Source: Bacteroidales bacterium UBA7574 (lineage in GTDB: Bacteria > Bacteroidota > Bacteroidia > Bacteroidales > Paludibacteraceae). From it: a DNA stretch of 6,004 nt. Location: contig DLLA01000199.1 of the NCBI GenBank assembly GCA_002479035.1, positions 1 through 6,004 of the forward strand. Reading direction: 5' to 3'. Below the pieces are notes generated by a model. That model was not told the DNA's origin and searched no databases. It was given only the letters and a program-made list of their open reading frames with translations. A program made the translations under genes and the position numbers. This document shows positions 1 through 5,979 of the stretch, one piece after another (position 1 is the stretch's first letter; the number at the start of each line of letters is the position of its first letter).

Positions 1-73
1 ACAAGAAATGTCTATTAGTCCTCTTTTTTAATTCTTACTCGCCGCACTTTTTTCCGTTACCGATTATTTTTCG

Positions 74-81
74 TACCTTTG
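74..81 (+). promoter_or_regulatory. Bacteroidetes-type -7 promoter box
   Basis: TACCTTTG matches the TAnnTTTG consensus of the -7 element used by the primary sigma factor of Bacteroidetes. It lies 32 bp before the HD-gene ATG, so transcription would start near 88-90 and leave a short leader of about 25 nt. The expected -33 TTTG about 20 bp upstream is not clear; only a T-rich stretch (49-53) lies there. The rest of 1-113 shows no gene and no Shine-Dalgarno sequence before the start codon, which is normal for the phylum. Confidence 0.6.
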
Positions 82-113
82 TAGGCATTAACGACATCTT
101 TTTTCGAGCAACT

Positions 114-722
114 ATGACCCTGCACGACTACATCACCCGAACCATCCTCCCGCGCTACGACGCCTTTGACCGCGGGCATCAGCGCGGCCACGCGGAGAGT
201 GTCATTGCCGAGAGCCTCAGGCTGGCGCGCGAGCACCATGCCGACGAGGACATGGCGTACACCATTGCCGCCTACCACGACCTCGGCTTGTCCGTGGACC
301 GCGAGTTCCACCATATCCATTCGGGCGAAATCCTCATGGCGGACACCAACCTCCGCCGGTGGTTCACCGAGGAGCAACTCCTCACCATGCGCGATGCCGT
401 CGAGGACCATCGCGCCAGTGCCAAACGCCCGCCACGAACCATCTACGGGGCTATCGTGGCAGAGGCGGACCGCCAAATCGACCCCGAGATCATACTCCGC
501 CGCACCCTCCAATACGGCATGAAGCAGAACCCCGCCGCTGATTTCGACTGGCATTTCGACCGTGCCTATGCCCATATGCTGGACAAGTACGCCGAAGGCG
601 GATACCTCCGTCTCTGGCTCAACAGCGAACGCAACGTGCAGGGGCTCAACCACCTGCGTGCTGTCATTAACAACAAAGACCAAATGCGGAGAATATGCAG
701 AAACATCTACGAAAATCTCTAA
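114..722 (+). CDS. HD-domain metal-dependent phosphohydrolase, substrate unknown
   Basis: This 202-residue soluble protein carries the HD signature. H26 lies in GHAESV, H55-D56 in AAYHDLGL, H69 in HHIHSG, H99 in VEDHRAS and D119 in AEADRQID. H, HD and D are the conserved metal ligands of the superfamily. The two extra histidines at 69 and 99 resemble the six-ligand set of binuclear HD hydrolases such as the Ap4A hydrolase YqeK, but overall resemblance to YqeK was not tested. The fold appears all-helical, with no signal peptide or membrane segment. HD proteins of this size usually hydrolyse phosphate esters of nucleotides or similar small molecules in the cytoplasm; nothing here fixes the substrate. 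The ATG at 114 is chosen because it follows a promoter-like box by a normal distance and leaves the first conserved histidine 25 residues in. The gene ends with TAA and is followed by a 112-bp gap, so co-transcription with the nuclease gene is possible but not shown. The C-terminal ~70 residues are not recognised. Confidence 0.88.
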   Translation: MTLHDYITRTILPRYDAFDRGHQRGHAESVIAESLRLAREHHADEDMAYTIAAYHDLGLSVDREFHHIHSGEILMADTNLRRWFTEEQLLTMRDAVEDHRASAKRPPRTIYGAIVAEADRQIDPEIILRRTLQYGMKQNPAADFDWHFDRAYAHMLDKYAEGGYLRLWLNSERNVQGLNHLRAVINNKDQMRRICRNIYENL

Positions 723-742
723 ATATCTCCAAATCACCAAAT

Positions 743-771
743 AAATCGTACATCGTCAATTCGTAAATCGT
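743..771 (-). repeat. 29-bp heptamer-built element, single copy
   Basis: Read on the minus strand, this 29-nt segment matches 5710-5738 at 26 of 29 positions by direct comparison. It is made of degenerate 7-8 nt units such as ACGATTT and ACGATGT. It lies 63 bp before the nuclease start codon and points away from that gene, the same relative orientation as the copies upstream of the glycosyl hydrolase. A C-rich run (776-786) follows. Function is unknown; an intergenic dispersed repeat is the simplest reading. Confidence 0.7.
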
Positions 772-800
772 ACATCCCCCCCTCCCATTTGTCACATGCA

Positions 801-831
801 ATTCCTAATTCATAATTCTTAATTCATAATT
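801..831 (+). repeat. ATTCNTA heptamer tandem repeat before nuclease start
   Basis: Four consecutive heptamers, ATTCCTA, ATTCATA, ATTCTTA and ATTCATA, plus a partial fifth (ATT) end three bases before the ATG at 835. The repeat therefore makes up the region where a ribosome would bind. There is no Shine-Dalgarno sequence. The A/T-richness could by itself support initiation, as is usual in Bacteroidetes. An in-frame TAA at 820-822 lies inside the repeat and blocks any longer ATG-started form of the nuclease. Similar A/T heptamers are, from memory, common before genes in Bacteroidetes genomes. Confidence 0.75.
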
Positions 832-834
832 AAT

Positions 835-3396
835 ATGCTTTCCCGATTGGCATTGACTTTCGCCCGCGAAGTCGGCACTTCCCTGCCCCAATACACGTTT
901 GTCTTCCCCAACCATCGTGCGGGGCTTTTCTTCCGCAAGTACCTCTCGCAGGCGGTGGACAAGCCCGTCTTCTCGCCCGAAATCCTGACCATCAACGAGT
1001 GCTTTGCCCAACTCACTGACCTCCGTTTCGCCGACCAACTAACCCTTCTCGTGCGTCTCTACGACCTCTACCGCCACCAGCGACCCGACGCCGAGCCTAT
1101 TGAGCAGTTCCTCTACTGGGGCAAGATGATGCTCTCCGACTTCTCCGAGATAGACAATCACCTCATTCCCAACGTGGAAGCCCTTTTCTATGCCGTACGC
1201 GACCTGCATGACATCGACGACCGTTTCCGCTACCTCACCGACAACCAGCGCGATGCCATTCACCGTTTCTGGGGCGAGTTCCTTACCTCCGAAGCGCACC
1301 ATCCCGACAGCACCATGCACCCTCACTTCCTACGCACGTGGCAGTTGCTCTACCCCCTCTACACCTCCCTGCGGCAGGACCTCTTGGCAGACGGACTGGC
1401 GTACGACGGCTTGCTCCACCGCGAGGTGATTGAGCATCTTGACTCTATAGACCCCCAACGGCTGAAACAGCACTATGTCTTTGTCGGTTTCAATGCCCTC
1501 ACCGAGTCCGAGCGCCAACTCATGCTTCACCTCCAGGCACTCGGACGCGCGGATTTCTATTTCGATTACGAGAACTATCGGCTCCGTGACCCCGAGAACC
1601 GCGCCTCCCTCTTCATGGAGGACAACAGGCGTCTCTTCCAATCGCGCTACACCTTGCCTGCCTCCGACAATACCCAAGACCCCCAATGTCGGCTCATCTC
1701 CGTACCCTCCACCATCAGCGAGGCGCACGAGGTCTATCATATCCTACGCGAACTCTACACCGACACCCCGAACCCCGACTACACACGCACGGCGGTTGTC
1801 CTGCCCGACGAACAACTGCTCATACCCCTCCTCGGTTGCTTCCCGCCCGAAGTGGAGAAAATCAACGTCACTATGGGCTACCCCCTGCGTGCCACCTCGC
1901 TCTATATGCCCGTGGCGTACCCCGAGCAGTTCCTGTCCCCCATGCCCGCATCGGCATCAGACTACATCGCGCAGATACGCGACTTGCTGACCTCCATGCG
2001 AACCGACGAAAATGCCGAAGGCGTCTATCAACTGCTCAAAGTCTTGGACAAGATGACGGCTGTGCTAACCCGCTACCCCGATGTGCCTTTCTCTGTCGAG
2101 GCGGCGCAGCAGGTGCTCCGTATGCTCACCATGGAAGCCTCTATCCCCTACGTGGGCGAACCGCTCAACGGACTGCAGGTGATGGGCGTGCTTGAGACAC
2201 GTGCCTTGGACTTCGACAACCTCATTATCACAGGCTTCAACGATGACCTCTACCCGGGTCGCACACGCAGCAACAGTTTTGTGCCATATATTCTGCGGAA
2301 GGGCTTCGGACTTCCCACACCCGAAAGGCAGGACGCTATCTTTGCCTACAATTTCTACCGCATGCTCTCCTACGCCAAACGCGTGTGGTTTATCACCAAC
2401 TCCACGGCGGACGAGCAGCACTCCGGCGAAGTATCGCGCTATTTCTACCAACTCCAATGGCAATACCACGTACCCGTTGAACACGAGACTGTCGTCAGTC
2501 CGCTCAACACACCCGCTACCGACAACCATGCGGAAGTACCCAAAACGGAAGAGATGCTGCAGACTTTCCGCGACTATGTCAGCAAGGGTATCTCGCCTTC
2601 TGCACTCAACAAGTACCTGCGCTGCCAGAAACAGTTCTATTATCGGTATGTCCTGCGCATACACGAACCCGAGCAGGACGAAGAAATATCCGTAACCGAC
2701 CTTACTCTCGGTACGGTCCTTCACGATACCATACAGCACCTCTATCAGCCCTATGAGGGCAAGATGCTCACCGCTTCCGTTATCGAAACCCTGCGTGCCG
2801 GCTTTGCTGCCAATGCTGCTAACGACGGACTTCTTGATGCCCTCAAAGGGGACATTCTTGCCGAACAGGTGGTGCGCAGTTATGTCCGCAATATCTTGGA
2901 CTTCGACCTCACGCAGGTCCCGCTCCGTTATGTGGCAGCCGAGTATCCCTGTTCCCGCACCTTGTCGGTACCTGGCGTGGGCGATGTGCGCTTCTATGGG
3001 AAAATCGACCGTATTGACGAGCGGCAGGGCACTACCCGTATCATCGACTACAAGACAGGCAAAACCGACCTCGAGTTCCGGGATATGGCACAGGTCTTCG
3101 ACCGCAAGCAGAACAAGTCGCAAGTTCTCCAGACCCTCTTCTATTGCTGGCTCACAGGCAACGGCGACACCTCCCCGCACATCTACCCTGTCCGCCGCAT
3201 GGCAGACGCAGAAAATACAGAGACCGCCATCCACCTCAAAGGTGAAGACGGTCTGCTGTTCCAAGATGTAGAGCCTGATTTTTTGGAAGCCTTACAAGCA
3301 CTTCTGCAAGAAATCTTCGATATTTCTCAGCCCTTTCTTCCAACAAATGACACCCGTTCTTGCAACACGTGTCCTTTTGCTGTACTATGTAAGTAA
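835..3396 (+). CDS. AddB-like PD-(D/E)XK nuclease with Fe-S cysteines
   Basis: This 853-residue protein matches the AddB-like subunit of Bacteroidetes AddAB-type helicase-nucleases, which process double-strand breaks for recombination. Residues 21-37 (FVFPNHRAGLFFRKYL) begin the helicase-like half; no Walker A GxGKT is visible there. Further family landmarks are YVFVGFNAL (214-222), INVTMGYPL (343-351), LQVMGVLETRALDF (447-460) and SFVPYILRKGFGLPT (481-495). The C-terminal nuclease has PSALNKYLRC (588-597), GTVLHDTI with H630, YGKIDRID with D725, IIDYKTGK with D738 and K740, and a QxxxY motif (Q766, Y770). C597 with C843, C846 and C852 (CxxC-x5-C at the C-terminus) is the AddB iron-sulfur arrangement. 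The expected catalytic residues are present, so the nuclease is probably active. The protein is shorter than the roughly 950-1000 residues I recall for this family; the missing part seems to lie around residues 356-375, where the helicase-like half jumps from MGYPL to a later helix. The start is fixed by an in-frame TAA at 820-822. The partner addA gene is not in the window. Confidence 0.88.
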   Translation: MLSRLALTFAREVGTSLPQYTFVFPNHRAGLFFRKYLSQAVDKPVFSPEILTINECFAQLTDLRFADQLTLLVRLYDLYRHQRPDAEPIEQFLYWGKMMLSDFSEIDNHLIPNVEALFYAVRDLHDIDDRFRYLTDNQRDAIHRFWGEFLTSEAHHPDSTMHPHFLRTWQLLYPLYTSLRQDLLADGLAYDGLLHREVIEHLDSIDPQRLKQHYVFVGFNALTESERQLMLHLQALGRADFYFDYENYRLRDPENRASLFMEDNRRLFQSRYTLPASDNTQDPQCRLISVPSTISEAHEVYHILRELYTDTPNPDYTRTAVVLPDEQLLIPLLGCFPPEVEKINVTMGYPLRATSLYMPVAYPEQFLSPMPASASDYIAQIRDLLTSMRTDENAEGVYQLLKVLDKMTAVLTRYPDVPFSVEAAQQVLRMLTMEASIPYVGEPLNGLQVMGVLETRALDFDNLIITGFNDDLYPGRTRSNSFVPYILRKGFGLPTPERQDAIFAYNFYRMLSYAKRVWFITNSTADEQHSGEVSRYFYQLQWQYHVPVEHETVVSPLNTPATDNHAEVPKTEEMLQTFRDYVSKGISPSALNKYLRCQKQFYYRYVLRIHEPEQDEEISVTDLTLGTVLHDTIQHLYQPYEGKMLTASVIETLRAGFAANAANDGLLDALKGDILAEQVVRSYVRNILDFDLTQVPLRYVAAEYPCSRTLSVPGVGDVRFYGKIDRIDERQGTTRIIDYKTGKTDLEFRDMAQVFDRKQNKSQVLQTLFYCWLTGNGDTSPHIYPVRRMADAENTETAIHLKGEDGLLFQDVEPDFLEALQALLQEIFDISQPFLPTNDTRSCNTCPFAVLCK

Positions 3397-3408
3397 CAGA
3401 TTATCTGT
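3396..3408. terminator. Weak inverted repeat between convergent genes
   Basis: ACAGA and TCTGT form a 5-bp stem around a TTA loop, starting at the last base of the nuclease stop codon and lying just before the end of the convergent hydrolase gene. The position suits a shared bidirectional terminator, but the stem is short and AT-rich and no T-run follows on either strand. It may be chance. Confidence 0.22.
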
Positions 3409-3416
3409 GTAATGAA

Positions 3417-5687
3417 CTAACGGATAACCTTGGCGGCGGTATTGCCGCTGACAAGAATATAAACGCCATGCCCTAATTGATTAAGGTCAGTACCGAGGTA
3501 ACGTCCCATAGTATCATAGATACGAATATCTGCAGACGGATTGACTTGGTCGTTTGTTTCGATAGCAGTAGAGACATCTTGCCAACGGGCGTAGAGGGTG
3601 CCTGTGTAGCCTGCGGGAAGGGTGGTGAGAGGGGAGCCTGTGAATTGGGGATTGTCGTACCAACCCAAGAAAGTGGCACCCTCTTTGGTGGGGGTGGGGA
3701 GGGTGTAGGTTTCGGTGACCGATGAGGGAAGTACGGCTCCGCCATGGGCAAATTGGTAGAAAAAGCCCCATTCGGATGGCTGACCGTCTATGGTGAAGTC
3801 GGGGGCACTAACTGCAAGAGAATTGGCAGGTGAGCAGTTGAAAAAGGCATGTACCGCCCATCGCCATGCACTCTCACTTTCCAGCGTGTAGTACTGTAAG
3901 GCAGCAGTAACGTGGACATAATCACCAAGCCACTTGTACTCGGACTTGGCGTTAGTCATGATGTCCTGCATATAAGCGTTGGCAAAGGTACTGACTTTGT
4001 CAATAGGTTGGTCGGCACGGGACAAACCATAGTAGGTGTTATAGTATGGTTTGAATGCTTCCCAGAGTTCGGCATTGGTAGGTACGGGTACGGAGACGGT
4101 GCCGCCATTGAGTTCCCATGTAATGTCGGGCGTGGCGGTGCCTGCATTGTATAGGGCAGGCGTATATTCCACACCATAACGGTCGTAGGCACAGACGGCA
4201 AGGGTATAGCCAGAGAGGTCGGTGATTGTGGAAACAGTATAGGATTTGCCATAGACTACACCGAGGAGGTATTGCGATGAAGAGAGGGCATCGTCAGTAT
4301 TGGTGCCTTTGGGGAAAGCATAGACGGTGAAACGCTCTGCCGAGGGGTGCGACCACGTGAGGGTATGGTCAGACAATGTAAGGTCAGAGGGTGCGGCAAG
4401 GGTTGCAGTAGCCTTCCAGTCCATAGCGGGCGGGAGTGCGCGTCGGGTGAAGTACGAGCCTTTGATTTGTGCCGCCATCTTGCGGTATGCCGTGGTCTGG
4501 TAGAAGATAGAACCACTGACACCATTGATAGCATTCAGGCGGTTGGCGTTTAATTGGCGTAGTATTTCCAAGACACCGTCTTCGTATCCATTGTAGTAGG
4601 AACCATCTGTCTCTGGGTATGCGTGGTATGCCGCTTGCGCAGAGAAGAAGTCCACCCGTTGTTTGCCGGGCAGCAGGTCAGAGAAATGCTTGCATACAGA
4701 TTGCGCCCACCATTGGCAGAGCACGTCGTAGTCTTGTGCAGCCACCTGCGTGGACCAATAGAGTTGCGGTGCGATGTAGTCGATATAGCCGCCTTTAATC
4801 CACGCCACGGCATCGCAAGCCAGTTTGTCGTAAGCGTCTGTGCCACGGATACCGGTAGGCAATGAGATGCCGTAACTGCGTGCAGCGGAAGCATCGGTAC
4901 TCCAGATACCAAAGGGACCAATGCCGAGACGTACCCACGGTTTGACGGTTTGGATAGAGTCGTAGAGTGCACGGATAGTCTTATTGACATTGTCTCGTCT
5001 CCACGCTGCATCGGTCATGGAAGCGGGTTTGTAGGCAGCCTTCGAGGCAGCGTCTTCGTCGGTGGTGCCGCAGTACGGGTAGAAATAATCGTCCATGAGC
5101 ATACCATCTATGTCATAGTTGTTGACGATTTCCATGAGGACTTTGACAACATAAGCGCGTCCCTGGGGGTATCCCGGGTCGATGATTTGCCCGCTGAAAG
5201 AGGGTTGGTCGTACTTGATAATCCAGTCCTTGCAGTTTTTCCATACAGGGTCTGTGGTAGCCACGGTGCCACTTGCCGTGACACGGAAGGGATTTATCCA
5301 CGCATGTATCTCCAAGCCGCGTTTGTGGGCTTCCTCTACCGCAAAAGCCAGCGGGTCATAGCCCGGGTTCTTGCCGCGGGTGCCCGTGAGGTAGATGCCA
5401 TAGGGTTCGTAGGAGGACTTGTAGTAGGCATCGGCAGTTGGGCGCACCTGCAGGCAGAAGGCGTTCATGTTGTTCGCCAAGAGTTCGTCCATGATAGCGG
5501 TGAGTTCCGCTTTCTGTGCGTTGATTTGTGCGGTGGTGCCTGATGAGACTTTCGTTTTGGGCCAGTCAATGGCGTAGTGGGTGGTCAGCCAAGTGGCACG
5601 GAACTCGCGTTTGGGTGCGGCGGCAGCGTTCAGGCAATGGCATGAAAGCAGGATTGCAATGGCTGCCAAGAGATGTTTTGTTTTCAT
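3417..5687 (-). CDS. Secreted GHL10 (DUF187) glycosyl hydrolase with T9SS sorting domain
   Basis: This 756-residue exported enzyme has five parts. Residues 1-24 are a signal peptide with a hydrophobic core and likely cleavage after LNAAAA; a lipobox-like LLSC at 13-16 makes lipoprotein processing an alternative. Residues 27 to about 410 are a GHL10/DUF187 TIM-barrel domain: REFRATWL, NAFCLQVRPTADAYY, HAWINPFR, YDIDGMLMDDYFYP (D192, D194, D199, D200), LGIGPFGIW and YIAPQLYW are family blocks. Residues about 430-515 look like a fibronectin-III-type beta domain. Residues about 523-645, starting with WELNGGTV, are an aromatic, helix-rich module seen in Prevotella-like secreted proteins but without a name I can give. 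Residues about 660-703 (GATFLGWYDNPQF, LYARW) are an InlB B-repeat-like domain. Residues 720-756 (IRIYDTMGRYLG, GVYILVSG) match a type A C-terminal sorting signal of type IX secretion. GHL10 members include E. coli DigH, which cleaves peptidoglycan glycan strands; the substrate here is not known. Surface anchoring or release after outer-membrane passage is inferred. The gene converges on the nuclease gene and has no TAnnTTTG box in the 317 bp upstream on its own strand. Confidence 0.87.
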   Translation of the reverse strand: MKTKHLLAAIAILLSCHCLNAAAAPKREFRATWLTTHYAIDWPKTKVSSGTTAQINAQKAELTAIMDELLANNMNAFCLQVRPTADAYYKSSYEPYGIYLTGTRGKNPGYDPLAFAVEEAHKRGLEIHAWINPFRVTASGTVATTDPVWKNCKDWIIKYDQPSFSGQIIDPGYPQGRAYVVKVLMEIVNNYDIDGMLMDDYFYPYCGTTDEDAASKAAYKPASMTDAAWRRDNVNKTIRALYDSIQTVKPWVRLGIGPFGIWSTDASAARSYGISLPTGIRGTDAYDKLACDAVAWIKGGYIDYIAPQLYWSTQVAAQDYDVLCQWWAQSVCKHFSDLLPGKQRVDFFSAQAAYHAYPETDGSYYNGYEDGVLEILRQLNANRLNAINGVSGSIFYQTTAYRKMAAQIKGSYFTRRALPPAMDWKATATLAAPSDLTLSDHTLTWSHPSAERFTVYAFPKGTNTDDALSSSQYLLGVVYGKSYTVSTITDLSGYTLAVCAYDRYGVEYTPALYNAGTATPDITWELNGGTVSVPVPTNAELWEAFKPYYNTYYGLSRADQPIDKVSTFANAYMQDIMTNAKSEYKWLGDYVHVTAALQYYTLESESAWRWAVHAFFNCSPANSLAVSAPDFTIDGQPSEWGFFYQFAHGGAVLPSSVTETYTLPTPTKEGATFLGWYDNPQFTGSPLTTLPAGYTGTLYARWQDVSTAIETNDQVNPSADIRIYDTMGRYLGTDLNQLGHGVYILVSGNTAAKVIR

Positions 5688-5704
5688 ATCAGTGGTTAAT
5701 TGTT

Positions 5705-5738
5705 GATTTACGATTTACGAATGTACGATGTACGATTT
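5705..5738 (+). repeat. Heptamer-built element, first of a direct pair
   Basis: This 34-nt segment consists of 7-8 nt units (GATTT, ACGATTT, ACGAATGT, ACGATGT, ACGATTT). It matches 5749-5782 at 30 of 34 positions and matches the reverse complement of 743-771 at 26 of 29 positions across its last 29 bases. It starts 18 bp upstream of the hydrolase ATG and points away from that gene, so it may be part of the transcribed leader. Confidence 0.75.
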
Positions 5739-5748
5739 GAGGTGCAAT

Positions 5749-5782
5749 GATTTACGATTTGACGATGTACGATGTACGATTT
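5749..5782 (+). repeat. Heptamer-built element, second of a direct pair
   Basis: This is the second 34-nt copy, 10 nt after the first. The two differ only in four neighbouring bases near the centre, which read as a one-base shift of an ACGA unit. This pattern fits duplication of a whole element followed by small slippage. It abuts the hairpin block that begins at 5786. Confidence 0.75.
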
Positions 5783-5785
5783 AGG

Positions 5786-5838
5786 ATGCACCTGCGGTGC
5801 ATAACGACGCGAGCCGCGTCGTCCCCCATGCAGAGCAT
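5786..5838. repeat. Cluster of short hairpins with 3-nt loops
   Basis: Two perfect inverted repeats lie one base apart. 5786-5802 pairs ATGCACC with GGTGCAT around TGC (7-bp stem). 5804-5822 pairs ACGACGCG with CGCGTCGT around AGC (8-bp GC-rich stem). A third, weaker one at 5828-5838 pairs ATGC with GCAT around AGA. No T-run follows on either strand, so an intrinsic terminator is unlikely. They resemble REP-type palindromic intergenic repeats, or could fold in the leader of the hydrolase mRNA if transcription begins beyond them. Confidence 0.65.
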
Positions 5839-5851
5839 CGTCACCAATTCA

Positions 5852-5962
5852 TATTCCTTACTTATTTTTCACCTATTCCTTATTTATACATAGCCTATCC
5901 CTTGCTTATCCCTTGCTGAATCACATACTAATCACATACTAACGACATACTAAAAACATAGT
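5852..5962. repeat. Degenerate 11-bp tandem array, about ten units
   Basis: The segment divides into ten 11-bp units with a single extra G at 5918. Exact pairs exist: TATCCCTTGCT at 5896-5906 and 5907-5917, and AATCACATACT at 5919-5929 and 5930-5940. Related units are TATTCCTTACT (5852-5862), TATTCCTTATT (5874-5884) and AACGACATACT (5941-5951). The weaker units 5863-5873, 5885-5895 and 5952-5962 keep the phase. The array lies 165-275 bp upstream of the hydrolase start. A period near one DNA turn would place repeated sites on one face of the helix, but a decaying minisatellite explains it equally well. Confidence 0.65.
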
Positions 5963-5979
5963 ATTAATACATTTTTAGT
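5949..5979. promoter_or_regulatory. A/T inverted repeat around a 10-bp palindrome
   Basis: ACTAAAAA (5949-5956) and TTTTTAGT (5972-5979) are perfect 8-bp inverted arms. Between them lies the exact palindrome GTATTAATAC (5961-5970), slightly off centre. This could be a dimeric regulator site or part of a promoter for a gene beyond the right edge. A/T-rich DNA makes chance inverted repeats common, so the call is weak. Nothing recognisable follows in 5980-6004. Confidence 0.3.

Noticed and set aside
57..740. 227-codon open frame on the minus strand covering the HD gene
   Set aside because: It is antisense to a gene with clear HD motifs, has no recognisable domain, and is explained by the GC-rich codon pattern keeping the opposite frame open.
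743..831. CRISPR array
   Set aside because: The repeats are 7-bp units with no unique spacers of regular length, and no cas gene is present.
723..834. Canonical promoter for the nuclease gene
   Set aside because: A TTTG occurs at 788-791, but no TAnnTTTG box follows or surrounds it, so a promoter cannot be supported.
2065..3264. 399-codon open frame on the minus strand inside the nuclease gene
   Set aside because: It lies opposite the conserved nuclease and Fe-S motifs, has no family resemblance, and open antisense frames are expected in GC-rich coding DNA.
4950..5543. 197-codon open frame on the plus strand opposite the hydrolase
   Set aside because: It is antisense to the conserved GHL10 blocks and reads as low-complexity Val/Gly/Arg-rich protein without motifs.
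5786..5822. Intrinsic terminator for a transcript running through the right-hand gap
   Set aside because: The stems are strong but neither strand has a T-run directly after them, and no gene ends nearby.
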